Position numbers and translations under genes: made by a program. The notes beneath the pieces are model-generated. The model worked only from the letters and a program-made list of their open reading frames with translations. It had not been told where the DNA came from and did not search any database. Source: Bacillus sp. MUM 116 (GTDB lineage: Bacteria > Bacillota > Bacilli > Bacillales > Cytobacillaceae). From it: DNA of 44,314 nucleotides. This document shows, piece after piece, positions 33,160 to 42,547 of this stretch (the stretch's first letter is position 1; each line of letters starts with the position of its first letter). The stretch is from assembly GCF_001866655.1 (NCBI RefSeq), contig NZ_MLYR01000023.1:1-44314 (forward strand), in the 5' to 3' direction.

Positions 33160-34029
33160 TCAACTGAACTTTACGACCATGACCCCCGCTACAATGATAA
33201 AAATGGATGCCCATTTTACGAAATTTATTTTTTCTTTGAGCCAAATCAAGCCAATTAACGCTGCAAAAACAATGCTAATCTCACGAACCGCGGCAACATA
33301 AGTAACCGGGGTGGTTTCCATTGCGTAAACAGCCAATGCATTTGAAATAAAAACAAAAAGCCCGCCGATAATTAAGGGAATCGGGTACTTTTTCACTAAT
33401 GGAAAATAGGAAACTTCTAATTTTGTGATTCGATCAATGATTAATTTCCCAACGAACATTCCAACGTAAACAAAGTACTTAAATAATAAACCAGACATAT
33501 GCGCGGCTCCCATGCCGTCCAAAACACTGCTTAAGGCGGAAAAAGAACCGGCCAGAAATACCCATTTGAGGTGGTGAAAATTCCCCTTGAACATTTCATA
33601 AGTACCGGTTATCGAAAGCTTTTGCTGGTTGATGAAAAGAATTCCACAAATGATCATGATGATTCCTGCGATCCCCATTAAGGTAATAGTTACCCCAAAA
33701 AAGATAAAGCTAAGGATCGTCGCGACAATAGGGGCCGTGCCTCTTAAGATGGGATAAGCGTTACTTAGCGTATTAGATTGATAGACTTTCCCAAGGGCAA
33801 AGAAATACAATGTTTCAGAAATCGTACTGAAAAATGCCCACTTATATGCTTTTACAGCAAAATCACCTATATGAAGAAGATAGATGGCGAGCGGCAGGTA
33901 AAGAATCACGGAGGCGCCTAAAATTAATGTAAAAAACGCCTCCCTCTCCTCCACCCTTTTTCCTAGTGCATTCCATATCGCATGGCATACTGCTGCAATT
34001 AAAATAATGCTTAAAATTGTATTGGACAT
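33160..34029 (-). CDS. DMT-superfamily (EamA-type) permease
   Basis: This 289-residue, 10-helix membrane protein is made of two EamA-type halves (for example ICHAIWNALGKRVEEREAFF, NAYPILRGTAPIVATILSFI, AVREISIVFAALIGLIWLKE). The family exports or imports small metabolites; the substrate is unknown. It lies 5 bp after the double permease of the aminoethylphosphonate-type ABC importer and is probably co-transcribed, then a terminator follows. Confidence 0.85.
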   Translation of the reverse strand: MSNTILSIILIAAVCHAIWNALGKRVEEREAFFTLILGASVILYLPLAIYLLHIGDFAVKAYKWAFFSTISETLYFFALGKVYQSNTLSNAYPILRGTAPIVATILSFIFFGVTITLMGIAGIIMIICGILFINQQKLSITGTYEMFKGNFHHLKWVFLAGSFSALSSVLDGMGAAHMSGLLFKYFVYVGMFVGKLIIDRITKLEVSYFPLVKKYPIPLIIGGLFVFISNALAVYAMETTPVTYVAAVREISIVFAALIGLIWLKEKINFVKWASIFIIVAGVMVVKFS

Positions 34030-34034
34030 AATGG

Positions 34035-35843
34035 TTAACGCTGCTGCCAGGCTTGTGTCCGCTTTCTTATTTTCTTCGTGGCAAATTCATAGATGACACG
34101 AACCAGAATATTCGTTAACACAATAATCAACGACATAGCAGCTGCAGGCGCTGTATCTCCGGCATCTGTCATATTGACGATAGAAATCGAAGCAAGCTTC
34201 GTATCCGCTGTATAAAGGAAAATAACAGCAGAGATCGTAGTCATCGAATTGACAAAGAGATAAATTCCAATTTCCAAAATAGCCGGAAGTGACATCGGAA
34301 CGGTCACATTAAAAAATGTTTTATAGAATGGAATATTCATGGATTCGGATACGGGTTCAAATTCTTTATCCAATTTCTTCAATGCGGTTGTTGCTGTAAT
34401 CAGGTTGACTGAATAAAAATGGATGATATTCGCAAGGATGATGATCATAAATGTCCCGTAGAGTGACTGGAACGGGTTCGTTATATACACGCCGATGAAT
34501 GGCACTTCAAATTCTGGTTTATTAAAGAAAAAGATATAAGCTAATCCAATGACAAGACCTGGCAAAGCAAGCGGTAAAATCGACAAAAAGTAACTTAGCT
34601 GCCTTGCGATTTTCATAAACCTGGTTTTCTCTATTAAATAAGCCCCAAAGAAAATAATTATTGTTCCGAGAATTGCCGGAATAAGCGAAACATAAAGGCT
34701 GTTAAAATAAGGCTCAAGTCCATTACCAGCAACATTTTTAAACGTTAAATGTTCAAGTGTTAACGAGAAATTATAGGGCCAGACTTTAACCAGTGAAGCG
34801 GCGATAATCGCACCAATTAACGATAAAACTCCTAAAGAAATTAAAAGACAGTAAACAAAATAGGCTCTGTCACGCCATGGATTTTTCACGATTTTATACG
34901 AAACAGATTTTGAAGAAAAAGAGGTACTTTGTTTTCTTTGCATCATCCGGTCTGCTAAAAACGCGACTAAAGCCGGAATAATTAATATAATCCCTACAGT
35001 TGATCCCATGCTTAAATTCTGCTGTCCGACAACCTGCTTATAAATATCAGTGGCAAGCACATTATATTGGGCACCGACCACTTTTGGAGCTCCAAAATCA
35101 GTAAAACTTAATATAAAAGCAACAAAAAAAGCGCTTACCAAACCATATTTGATACTTGGAATCGTAACAGTGAAAAACTTTTTCATTTTTCCAGATCCAA
35201 GCGTTTCTGCTGCTTCATACAATCTATAGTCTGTTACAGAAATCGCCACCATCAAGATTAAAAAGGCCTGCGGGAACGTATAGATGACCTCTGAAATGAC
35301 AATTCCAACGGGGCCATATAAATGAATATCAATTCCCATAGTGGATCCGAATATTTTTTCAAATAAGCCAAAAAAGCCAGTTGTGAACGCTCCTTTATTC
35401 CCAAACAAGTAAATAAGTGCAATCCCGTGCATCATCGTTGGTGCAAACAATGGAAGAAACGCTACATATTTGAAAAATCCTTTCCAGCGGATATGCGTTC
35501 TCGTTAATGCATAAGCATAAAAAAACGCCAAGACAACCGATATTACACCTGTCAAAATGGAGATATATAATGTATTGTACTTGGATTGAACGAGCGACTC
35601 TGTTTTAAAATAATTAACAAAATTAACAACCCCAACATATTCACCCTTTTTATCTTTAAGCGCTTCCAAAAATAGCTGAATTAACGGAAGAACAATCCCA
35701 ATAATTAATCCCAAAAGCATTAAGATAATTAATGATTTATGAAACCACTCTGCTTTTCCAGTCTTTTGGCGAATTTTTCGTTTATCAATCGTATTTTGTA
35801 CTGTAACCTCTGACGGCTTTAATACAGTTTCCTCCGTAACCAC
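34035..35843 (-). CDS. 2-aminoethylphosphonate-type ABC transporter permease (fused PhnU-PhnV type)
   Basis: This permease of about 602 residues contains two complete binding-protein-dependent transport inner-membrane domains in tandem. EAA loops near 205-235 (EAAETLGSGKMKKFFTVTIP) and near 500-530 (VSESMNIPFYKTFFNVTVPM) contact the ATPase. This duplicated layout is that of Fe3+/2-aminoethylphosphonate importers. GTG at 35843 is chosen because AGGTGAT precedes it; an in-frame GTG lies 9 bp further up. The adjacent ATPase gene is cut (35912-36437) and no binding-protein gene is present, so the importer is probably dead unless completed elsewhere. Confidence 0.85.
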   Translation of the reverse strand: MVTEETVLKPSEVTVQNTIDKRKIRQKTGKAEWFHKSLIILMLLGLIIGIVLPLIQLFLEALKDKKGEYVGVVNFVNYFKTESLVQSKYNTLYISILTGVISVVLAFFYAYALTRTHIRWKGFFKYVAFLPLFAPTMMHGIALIYLFGNKGAFTTGFFGLFEKIFGSTMGIDIHLYGPVGIVISEVIYTFPQAFLILMVAISVTDYRLYEAAETLGSGKMKKFFTVTIPSIKYGLVSAFFVAFILSFTDFGAPKVVGAQYNVLATDIYKQVVGQQNLSMGSTVGIILIIPALVAFLADRMMQRKQSTSFSSKSVSYKIVKNPWRDRAYFVYCLLISLGVLSLIGAIIAASLVKVWPYNFSLTLEHLTFKNVAGNGLEPYFNSLYVSLIPAILGTIIIFFGAYLIEKTRFMKIARQLSYFLSILPLALPGLVIGLAYIFFFNKPEFEVPFIGVYITNPFQSLYGTFMIIILANIIHFYSVNLITATTALKKLDKEFEPVSESMNIPFYKTFFNVTVPMSLPAILEIGIYLFVNSMTTISAVIFLYTADTKLASISIVNMTDAGDTAPAAAMSLIIVLTNILVRVIYEFATKKIRKRTQAWQQR

Positions 35844-35911
35844 TATGATCACCTCAACATTTTATTCCATTTTTACTTTTAACAAAGACCTTGTTTCACA
35901 AAAAAGCATGC

Positions 35912-36437
35912 CTATGAGTATGTAACAAGATGATTTTGCGGCAATTCTGCATTCAGAATACTTTCCTTGTCAATATCCAGATTTTTCACTAAAGATGCTG
36001 GGACATCTACCGTGAATAACCCATCCGACACCTGATAAGATTGATCCATGTTTTCCAACAATAATCGATAAAATGCACCGCGAAATTCTAAAGCTTTCAC
36101 TTTCGTTTTGATACTGCTTTTTGTTTCAGTATCCACTATGTGAATATGCTCCGGTCTAATGGCAATTGTTAATCCCTCTTGCCCCAGCATGTTAACGGTT
36201 CCGATAAAATCTGCAACAAAAGGGGTTTTAGGTTGTTCGTATACCTCCTGCGGTGTACCGATTTGCTCCATTTTTGCGTTATTCATAACGACAATTTTAT
36301 CGGCCATAGTCAATGCTTCATCCTGGTCATGTGTTACCATGATGGTGGTGATTCCAAGCTTCTCCTGTAATTTACGAATTTCAATTCTCAATTTTAGCCT
36401 TACCTTTGCATCAAGGGCAGATAGTGGCTCATCTAAT
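35912..36437 (-). pseudogene. phnT: Truncated ABC-transporter ATPase (PhnT-like), N-terminus lost
   Basis: Only the C-terminal half survives: [16 protein letters not shown] (end of Walker B and D-loop), [20 protein letters not shown] (switch histidine) and a TOBE-like tail ([10 protein letters not shown]). Homology begins exactly after an in-frame TAA at 36437-36439. Walker A, Q-loop and the LSGGQ signature are missing. A short ATG-started frame from 36391 remains open but cannot hydrolyse ATP. The upstream bases 36440-36500 are unrelated and run into a MITE, so the cut came from insertion or recombination that also removed any binding-protein gene. Confidence 0.85.
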
Positions 36438-36503
36438 TACAGGAAGGTAGGAGATAGGGCTTTCCTTGTAGAAGCATCAAAAGAATCACCTTTCTTTTAA
36501 TTA

Positions 36504-36630
36504 GGCTCTGTTAAACTTGGTTGTTGTTTTCCGCTCCAGGTGCGAGCGGTACGGGGAGCCTCCTCGTCACTTCGCTCCTTCTGCTCCAATCAACATTGTT
36601 CAAAAATCAACATTGTTCTTTAACACAGCC
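36504..36630. mobile_element. 127-bp MITE with 8-bp target duplication
   Basis: The ends are inverted repeats (GGCTCTGTTAAACTT at the left; the right end reversed reads GGCTGTGTTAAAGAA). It is flanked by perfect 8-bp direct repeats TTTAATTA (36496-36503, 36631-36638). It has no coding capacity, with GC-rich internal sequence unlike the AT-rich surroundings. It sits about 65 bp from the cut phnT end, so it is not itself the breakpoint. Confidence 0.85.
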
Positions 36631-36661
36631 TTTAATTAAGTAATACTAATATTGTTAATCC

Positions 36662-36717
36662 CCAAGACAAACACAAGAAAAACCAATTAAATTTAACAAA
36701 AATAATTGGCTTTAGTT
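36662..36717. promoter_or_regulatory. Candidate operator remnants of the lost phosphonate-transport promoter
   Basis: CCAAGACAAAC (36662-36672) and ATTGGCTTTAGTTT (36704-36717) match the blocks at 26820-26887 near phnX. They may be what is left of the phnS/T promoter region beyond the MITE. The mqo promoter must also lie in 36730-36900. Confidence 0.35.
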
Positions 36718-36923
36718 TTATTTCATTTGAATTATATTGTTTTTTTCTTCTCCCTACTTTTAAATAATCCGAAATTATCATATAATTGTAAATATTTTAA
36801 TCTATATATGATATTAATACACTATGAAATGGTTAGAGACAGAAAAGGTTTGTGACTAGACGCACCTTACTTGCTGTGACACCAACATCTTTTCTGCAAA
36901 TTTTAGAGGAAGGGGTTGTAAAA

Positions 36924-38426
36924 ATGAGCGACAGAGAAACAAAAACAGATGTCATTTTAATTGGCGCCGGAGTCATGAGTGCGACTTTGGGGACACTCAT
37001 GAAAGAATTAGTACCAGAATGGGAAATTACAGTGTTTGAGAAGCTCGCAAAGGAAGGAGAGGAAAGCTCTAACGAATGGAATAATGCGGGTACGGGGCAT
37101 GCCGCACTGTGCGAGCTTAACTACACGGTCGAAAAATCGGATGGATCTATAGATATTAATAAAGCTATAAAAATTAATGAACAGTTTCAGGTTTCAATGC
37201 AGTTTTGGTCTTATCTTGTAAACAGCAGGCTGATACGTAATCCACAAGACTTTATCATGCCACTGCCTCATATGAGTTTTGTACAAGGGGAACGAAATGT
37301 AACGTTTTTAAAGAAACGTTTTAAAGCGCTATCAAACAACCACCTTTTCCAAGGGATGGAATTTTCCGATGAACCAGAACAACTGATGGAATGGATTCCG
37401 CTTATTATGCAAGACCGCGCATCGAATGAACCTATAGCTGCAACAAAAATCGACTCTGGAACTGATATCAACTTCGGTGCTTTAACACGCATGTTGTTTG
37501 ATCACCTAGAAAGTAAAAATGCCGTAATAAACCACAAACATAATGTTAAGGATATTAAACGTACTAGTGACGGCTTGTGGGAATTGAAGGTGCAGAATCT
37601 CGATAGCGGTACTGTCGAACTCCATACTGCAAAGTTCGTCTTTATCGGAGGCGGCGGCGGAAGCCTGCATTTACTGCAAAAATCCGGTATTCCTGAAGGA
37701 AAACATATTGGAGGATTTCCGGTAAGTGGAATATTTATGGTGTGTAATAATCCAGATGTTGTAGCGCAGCATCATGCAAAAGTATACGGCAAAGCTAAGG
37801 TTGGTGCTCCGCCTATGTCTATTCCGCATCTTGACACAAGATATATCGACAATAAAAAATCGTTGCTATTTGGACCATTTGCCGGCTTCTCACCAAAGTT
37901 CTTAAAAAATGGTTCAATTTTTGATCTAGTAACTTCCGTAAACCCGAATAATGTCTTAACTATGTTGGCGGCAGGCGTAAAAGAGATGTCATTGACAAAA
38001 TACCTGATTAAGCAAGTTATGTTATCGGAAGAAGAGCGCATGGAAGAGTTACGTGAATTTATCCCGAACGCCAAAAGAGAAGATTGGGATTTTGTCGTAG
38101 CGGGCCAACGTGTGCAAGTTATAAAAGATACTGAAGCTGGTGGTAAGGGAACGCTTCAATTTGGTACGGAAGTGATTACTTCCGCTGACGGCTCGATCGC
38201 AGCATTACTAGGCGCTTCTCCAGGTGCTTCTACTGCTGTTCACGTTATGCTTGAGGTAATCAAAAAATGCTTCCCGCAATATATAGAAGAGTGGGAACCG
38301 AAAATCAAAGAAATAATTCCTTCTTATGGCATATCACTAATGGAAAACCCAGAGCTTCTTCACGAAATTCATACTTCAACAGCGCAGACGCTTGGTCTTA
38401 TTGAAAAAGAGCCGGTCTTTAGTTAA
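36924..38426 (+). CDS. mqo: Malate:quinone oxidoreductase
   Basis: This 500-residue FAD-dependent, membrane-associated enzyme oxidises malate to oxaloacetate and passes electrons to the quinone pool. The dinucleotide site [15 protein letters not shown] is near the N-terminus, followed by [20 protein letters not shown], and [18 protein letters not shown] and [20 protein letters not shown] in later parts. ATG 36924 ([10 protein letters not shown]) is preceded by GGAAGGGG; the frame stays open 24 codons upstream but without a ribosome site, and 500 residues is the usual length. It is monocistronic. Confidence 0.95.
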   Translation: MSDRETKTDVILIGAGVMSATLGTLMKELVPEWEITVFEKLAKEGEESSNEWNNAGTGHAALCELNYTVEKSDGSIDINKAIKINEQFQVSMQFWSYLVNSRLIRNPQDFIMPLPHMSFVQGERNVTFLKKRFKALSNNHLFQGMEFSDEPEQLMEWIPLIMQDRASNEPIAATKIDSGTDINFGALTRMLFDHLESKNAVINHKHNVKDIKRTSDGLWELKVQNLDSGTVELHTAKFVFIGGGGGSLHLLQKSGIPEGKHIGGFPVSGIFMVCNNPDVVAQHHAKVYGKAKVGAPPMSIPHLDTRYIDNKKSLLFGPFAGFSPKFLKNGSIFDLVTSVNPNNVLTMLAAGVKEMSLTKYLIKQVMLSEEERMEELREFIPNAKREDWDFVVAGQRVQVIKDTEAGGKGTLQFGTEVITSADGSIAALLGASPGASTAVHVMLEVIKKCFPQYIEEWEPKIKEIIPSYGISLMENPELLHEIHTSTAQTLGLIEKEPVFS

Positions 38427-38459
38427 TTCTTTGGATGTAGAAACCAAGATATTGAATGA

Positions 38460-38537
38460 GAAATAAAACACAGAACCATCTATGTCGAGAAAAAACATGC
38501 AGATTATGTTCCGGAATACGAGCGTCATTCACATTAA
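38460..38537 (+). other. Possible C-terminal gene remnant after mqo
   Basis: Between a TGA (38457-38459) and a TAA, a frame reads RTIYVEKKHADYVPEYERHS at its end, with protein-like composition but no start codon. It may be the tail of a deleted gene. No family is recognised. Confidence 0.2.
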
Positions 38538-38600
38538 TCGCAATACGTTTAACTGTTATATCCGCCCCCCTGCCTGTCCGAAAACAAAAAATTACAGCCC

Positions 38601-38632
38601 CGAGTCGCCTTCATAGTTAAGAAGGCGACTCG
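38601..38632. terminator. Strong hairpin between mqo and ytbE
   Basis: CGAGTCGCCTTC and GAAGGCGACTCG form a perfect 12-bp stem with an 8-base loop. The tail is T-rich only after about 8 bases on the minus strand. It could terminate mqo transcripts, but it is not a textbook site. Confidence 0.5.
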
Positions 38633-38689
38633 CTGAATATTCTTATTAAAGCGAGAATAAATAAATGAACAAAGCATTTATAGCTAAAA

Positions 38690-38726
38690 TAAAAGAGACA
38701 TCAGGTCTAAAACCAAATGTCTCCTT
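38690..38726 (-). terminator. Terminator of the ytbD-ytbE operon
   Basis: GAGACAT and ATGTCTC pair, and the minus strand continues TTTTATTTTAG. It lies just past the ytbE stop codon. Confidence 0.8.
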
Positions 38727-38731
38727 TGACT

Positions 38732-39571
38732 TTAAAAATCAATATGATCAGGGTCCGGACCCACTCGATGATTTTGGTTCAGTTGGTCAATCCGGTTCAT
38801 CTCTTCCTTCGACAGGCTAAAATTAAAGACGGATGCATTTTCAACGATACGATGCTCTTTCGTAGATTTAGGAATCGTTACAACTCCATTTTGCAGGTCC
38901 CAGCGTAAAATAACTTGAGCCGCTGATTTATTATACTTTGAAGCAATCTCTTTCAGTACCGGATTGTCAAGCAATTGTCCCTGCATCAATGGCGACCAGG
39001 CTTCAAGCTGGATATCATGATCCCGGCAAAATTCCTGAAGCGTTTTTTGAGTAAGACGAGGATGGTACTCCACCTGGTTTACCATTGGTTTGATTTCTGC
39101 ATCCTTCATTAAGTCTTCTAGGTGGTGGGTTTGAAAATTACTTACCCCAATTGCTTTTACGCGTCCTTGTTTATATAGAGTTTCCAATGCTCTCCAGGCC
39201 TCTTTATATTTCCCCTCTACTGGCCAGTGAATAAGATATAAATCCAAGTATTCCAGACCTAGTTTTTGAAGGCTATTTTCATAGGCCGTTAAAGTAGATT
39301 CATAGCCTAAGTCAGAGTTCCACACCTTTGAAGTGACAAATAACTCTTCCCTTGAAATTCCAGTCTCGCGTAATCCCTCACGGATTCCTTGTCCCACACC
39401 CTCTTCATTTCCGTAAATCGCCGCTGTATCCACACTGCGATATCCATGTATAATAGCTGTTCTAACAGCATTTACAAGCTCGGGACCTTCTTCTACTTTA
39501 AATACACCTAAGCCAAACCAGGGCATTTTTACACCATTATTTAATATCGTTTTACCTTGCAAGTTTTTCAT
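38732..39571 (-). CDS. ytbE: Aldo/keto reductase (YtbE-like)
   Basis: This 279-residue NADPH-dependent aldo/keto reductase has the catalytic tetrad visible: D (YRSVDTAAIYGNE), Y (AIYGNEEGVG), K (LFVTSKVWN) and H (YLIHWPVEG). The NADPH-binding end is TIPKSTKEHRIVENASVF. The sequence follows B. subtilis YtbE closely, including the VGPDPD-x-x-DF end. It overlaps ytbD by 20 bp. The same three-gene module (ytcD, ytbD, ytbE) exists in B. subtilis. It likely reduces reactive carbonyls. Confidence 0.92.
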   Translation of the reverse strand: MKNLQGKTILNNGVKMPWFGLGVFKVEEGPELVNAVRTAIIHGYRSVDTAAIYGNEEGVGQGIREGLRETGISREELFVTSKVWNSDLGYESTLTAYENSLQKLGLEYLDLYLIHWPVEGKYKEAWRALETLYKQGRVKAIGVSNFQTHHLEDLMKDAEIKPMVNQVEYHPRLTQKTLQEFCRDHDIQLEAWSPLMQGQLLDNPVLKEIASKYNKSAAQVILRWDLQNGVVTIPKSTKEHRIVENASVFNFSLSKEEMNRIDQLNQNHRVGPDPDHIDF

Positions 39572-40787
39572 CTAGATTCTCCTCATTATTTAAGAAATTT
39601 TTTATTTTTTCGTCCTTCTGTTCTAGTGCTCTGCTCCAGCCTGTTAAAATAACAGCTCCCAGAACCATCAATGCACCTACCCAACCAGTATGAATCAGTC
39701 CAATGGAGTCTGTAATTATGCCGCCAAGATACGACCCTATCGCGATTCCAGCGTTAAAGGCAGCAATATTGATAGCAGAAGCAATGTCCACTGCACTTGG
39801 TACAAAACGCTCAGCCAACATCACCACGTAAACTTGTAATCCAGGAACATTCATGAAAGCCAATATTCCCATAAAAATTATTGTAATTAAGCCAGCTGCC
39901 TTAAATGGTGCAGTAAAGGTTAAAACGAACAGCACAATACCTTGTAAAATAAACATATAGAATAAAGCTGATATAGGCTTCCGGTTGGCTGCCTTTCCGC
40001 CTATTACATTACCAATTGCAATGGCTATTCCATAGACAAGTAAAATCACCGCCACGGACCCTTGTTTAAAGCCTGTAATTTCTTGAAGTAATGGTGAAAG
40101 ATACGTAAAGACAACAAATGTTCCGCCATATCCTAATGCAGTAATTAGAAATAAAAGTAATAACCGGCCATTGGTAACAAGCTTGAATTGATCACGAAAA
40201 GTCGTCCTGATTCCTTTTGGCAAATCAACGGGTATTAATAGACTGTTTGCAATAAAAGCAATCACACCAATTGCAACAATTGCCATAAAGGCAAATCTCC
40301 AGCCAAATTGCTGACCAAGAAAGGTTCCGAACGGAACACCTGTCACGGTAGCTACCGTGAGCCCTGTAAACATAATTGAAATCGCACTTGCCCGGCGATT
40401 TTCCGGGACTAAATTCGCTGCGATTGTAGATCCGATGGACATAAAAACTCCATGGGAAAACGCAGAAACAACACGGGCCACCAGCAAAACGCTCACCATT
40501 GTCGCATTAGCAGCAATACTATTGCCGATGATAAAAATAATCATGATCCATAGTAATAATGTTTTTCGCGACATTCTTGAGGTCAGGGAAGTAAGAATAG
40601 GTGCCCCAAAGGTTACCCCTAAGGCATATAACGAAACCGTCAGTCCCGCAGTTGTGACGGATATTTTTAAATCATTAGCGATTAGCGGCAATAATCCAAC
40701 ACTGATAAACTCCGTTGTTCCGATTGCAAAGGCACTGACCGCCAAAGCGAGCAACGCCAGGGTACTTCTTTTTTTATCTAAAACCAT
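39552..40787 (-). CDS. ytbD: MFS efflux transporter, DHA1 type (YtbD-like)
   Basis: This 411-residue, 12-helix major facilitator has FAIGTTEFISVGLLPLIAND, the LGVTFGAPILTSLTSRMSRK motif A region, RVVSAFSHGVFMSIGSTIAA, and TGVPFGTFLGQQFGWRFAF, as in YtbD/AraJ-type drug or metabolite exporters. It is divergent from the HxlR regulator ytcD and translationally overlapped with ytbE. The substrate is unknown; the pairing with a carbonyl reductase and HxlR regulator suggests response to electrophiles. Confidence 0.9.
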   Translation of the reverse strand: MVLDKKRSTLALLALAVSAFAIGTTEFISVGLLPLIANDLKISVTTAGLTVSLYALGVTFGAPILTSLTSRMSRKTLLLWIMIIFIIGNSIAANATMVSVLLVARVVSAFSHGVFMSIGSTIAANLVPENRRASAISIMFTGLTVATVTGVPFGTFLGQQFGWRFAFMAIVAIGVIAFIANSLLIPVDLPKGIRTTFRDQFKLVTNGRLLLLFLITALGYGGTFVVFTYLSPLLQEITGFKQGSVAVILLVYGIAIAIGNVIGGKAANRKPISALFYMFILQGIVLFVLTFTAPFKAAGLITIIFMGILAFMNVPGLQVYVVMLAERFVPSAVDIASAINIAAFNAGIAIGSYLGGIITDSIGLIHTGWVGALMVLGAVILTGWSRALEQKDEKIKNFLNNEENLDEKLAR

Positions 40788-40889
40788 ATTTTCTCCTCCT
40801 TATCGATTTAGTGGTTTCTGGAAAACTATATAAATGTGTGGTTTTTGTTAGCCGGCAAATGTTATTATGGAATATAAAGAACATAAAAG

Positions 40890-40952
40890 AAAGTACGTAC
40901 TTTTAAGTAATATAGGAACCTAAAAGTGATATAGGTACTTTTTAGTACCTAT
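40890..40952. promoter_or_regulatory. Divergent ytbD/ytcD operator sites
   Basis: Two palindromes built on AGTAC lie between the divergent genes: AAAGTACGTACTTT (40890-40903) and ATAGGTACT-TTTT-AGTACCTAT (40931-40952). The second ends 17 bp before the ytcD start. HxlR-family proteins bind such GTAC-containing repeats at divergent promoters, so YtcD probably represses both directions. Confidence 0.7.
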
Positions 40953-40968
40953 ATGAAAGGAGAAAATC

Positions 40969-41328
40969 ATGCAGAAGAAATATAATATTTCAGTTGAAGC
41001 CACGTTGGAAGTAATCGGGGGAAAATGGAAATGTGTGATTCTTTGCCATCTGACACATGGGAAAAAGCGAACAAGTGAATTGAAACGGCTTATGCCAAAC
41101 ATTACACAAAAAATGCTGACCCAGCAATTACGGGAATTAGAAGAAGACGGGGTTGTAAAGCGGATAGTCCATAACCAGGTCCCTCCTAAAGTGGAGTATG
41201 AACTTAGTGAATACGGCTGGAGTTTAAAAGACATTCTGGACTCTCTTTGTACATGGGGAGAAAAACATATTACCAAGGTATACGGGGATAAATTTTCCGT
41301 CCTAGAAGATAACGTATTAAATAAATGA
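40969..41328 (+). CDS. ytcD: HxlR-family transcriptional regulator (YtcD-like)
   Basis: This 119-residue winged-helix protein of the HxlR/MarR-like family has SVEATLEVIGGKWKCVILCH, TSELKRLMPNITQKMLTQQL, LEEDGVVKRIVHNQVPPKVE and YELSEYGWSLKDILDSLCTWG. A single cysteine in VILCHL could be redox- or electrophile-sensitive, as in several HxlR proteins. GAAAGGAG precedes the ATG. It is divergent from ytbD with palindromic operators between them. Confidence 0.92.
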   Translation: MQKKYNISVEATLEVIGGKWKCVILCHLTHGKKRTSELKRLMPNITQKMLTQQLRELEEDGVVKRIVHNQVPPKVEYELSEYGWSLKDILDSLCTWGEKHITKVYGDKFSVLEDNVLNK

Positions 41329-41351
41329 TCAGTTAAAGAAAAGAAAAGAAA

Positions 41352-41390
41352 AAGAAGGCGGTTGAAAATAAAATTTTCAGCTGCCTTCTT
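41352..41390. terminator. Bidirectional terminator between ytcD and the HTH regulator
   Basis: AAGAAGGC, then GTTGAAAAT, pairs with ATTTTCAGC, then GCCTTCTT, with A/T-rich tails on both sides, between convergent genes. Confidence 0.85.
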
Positions 41391-42323
41391 TTAATAGGTT
41401 TCATAGATAATATTTCCGGTATGGGTGGTATCATAATCACCTAAAGCGTGAATTTCGCTCTTAAATTGCCTGGAGGTTAAAATATCCTTTATCGTACCAA
41501 TGAGTTTTTCTGTTTCCAAAGTTTTTAGTATCACCAGATCATAACGTTCTGTTATTAATGGGATAAAATCGATTCCAACGATTTTGGCTGCTTTTTCGAT
41601 TCCAACTCCCACATCCGCTGCCCCTGAAGAAATAACGGATGCCACACTTAAATGATTGGACTCCTCATTCTCATAGCCATTAATGTTTCTTGGCGAAATT
41701 TGATTGAGCCGAAGTTGTTCATCAAGAAGAATCCTTGCCCCCGACCCTTTTTCCCGATTGACAATTTTTATATGATTCTGTTTTAAGTCTGTCCAAGAAG
41801 TAATGTTAAGAGGGTTTCCATTTTTAACATAAAAACCAGCCTTCCTTGAGAGAAGGTTAAGCAAAATATAAGAGTGGCCTACTAAAATTTTCTTTATGTA
41901 TGGGAGATTATATTCTCCTGTATCCCCATCAAAAAGATGCAAACTGACAATATCACCTTCGCCATTGTACATAGAGATAAGACTATTCAAACTTCCGGTA
42001 TAAGAACGAAGCGGCTTATAGGAAGAATGTTTCTCAATATATTTACCGAGAATATCCAGCACCATATCCTGGCCACTAATAATAATATTGTTGGATTCCA
42101 CTTTTTCACTTCTTTGAAGATCAACAATAGGTGCTTGGTGTTTTGTTTTATGTGTTTTTTGATTGTGAATATATTGGTCAAGATCAGCCGCATCGATTCT
42201 CATTTGGCGACCCACACGGAAAGCAGGCAGCTCCCCTTTTTTCACAAGGTCATAAAGGGTTAATTTCGATACTTTTAGTAACTGTGATACCTCTTCAATC
42301 GTATAGGATAGCTCCTTTGACAT
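41391..42323 (-). CDS. yvgK: HTH and periplasmic-binding-like regulator (YvgK-like, molybdate type)
   Basis: This 310-residue cytoplasmic regulator has an N-terminal excisionase-type HTH (YTIEEVSQLLKVSKLTLYDL, FRVGRQMRIDAADLDQYI). Its C-terminal substrate-binding-protein-like domain (about 85-305) has IISGQDMVLDILGKYIEK, SLHLFDGDTGEYNLPYI, NREKGSGARILLDEQL and SGAADVGVGIEKAAKI. B. subtilis YvgK has this layout and lies beside the molybdate ABC genes yvgL-yvgM. I chose ATG 42323 (MSKELSYTI), 8 bp after GGAGG; two in-frame ATGs lie further up. No signal peptide. No molybdate transporter is in the window, but molybdenum-cofactor genes may lie just to the right. Confidence 0.8.
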   Translation of the reverse strand: MSKELSYTIEEVSQLLKVSKLTLYDLVKKGELPAFRVGRQMRIDAADLDQYIHNQKTHKTKHQAPIVDLQRSEKVESNNIIISGQDMVLDILGKYIEKHSSYKPLRSYTGSLNSLISMYNGEGDIVSLHLFDGDTGEYNLPYIKKILVGHSYILLNLLSRKAGFYVKNGNPLNITSWTDLKQNHIKIVNREKGSGARILLDEQLRLNQISPRNINGYENEESNHLSVASVISSGAADVGVGIEKAAKIVGIDFIPLITERYDLVILKTLETEKLIGTIKDILTSRQFKSEIHALGDYDTTHTGNIIYETY

Positions 42324-42504
42324 TTGCATCGCCTCCATCTTTTATTTTAACTTAAAATTATTTATCCTGTATGTATTATACAAAATAGTTCACACCCAAA
42401 AGAAGCGCAGTTATTCAACGATTTTCTTCAAGGTCAAAATTCCATGAAGATTTTAGAAAAGTATGGGTTTAAAGGGCTTCATTAAAAAGCACACGAGTTA
42501 AATA

Positions 42505-42541
42505 AAAATGCGAGGATGAAATGTATGCATCCTCGCATTTT
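42505..42541 (-). terminator. Terminator after the MFS transporter
   Basis: AAAATGCGAGGATG and CATCCTCGCATTTT form a perfect 14-bp stem with a 9-base loop and run into A/T tracts on both sides, right after the stop codon at 42548. Confidence 0.92.
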
Positions 42542-42547
42542 TTATGA

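Noticed and set aside
36159..36500. 113-residue plus-strand frame across the phnT cut
   Set aside because: It is mostly the antisense of PhnT and crosses the rearrangement junction; no ribosome site.
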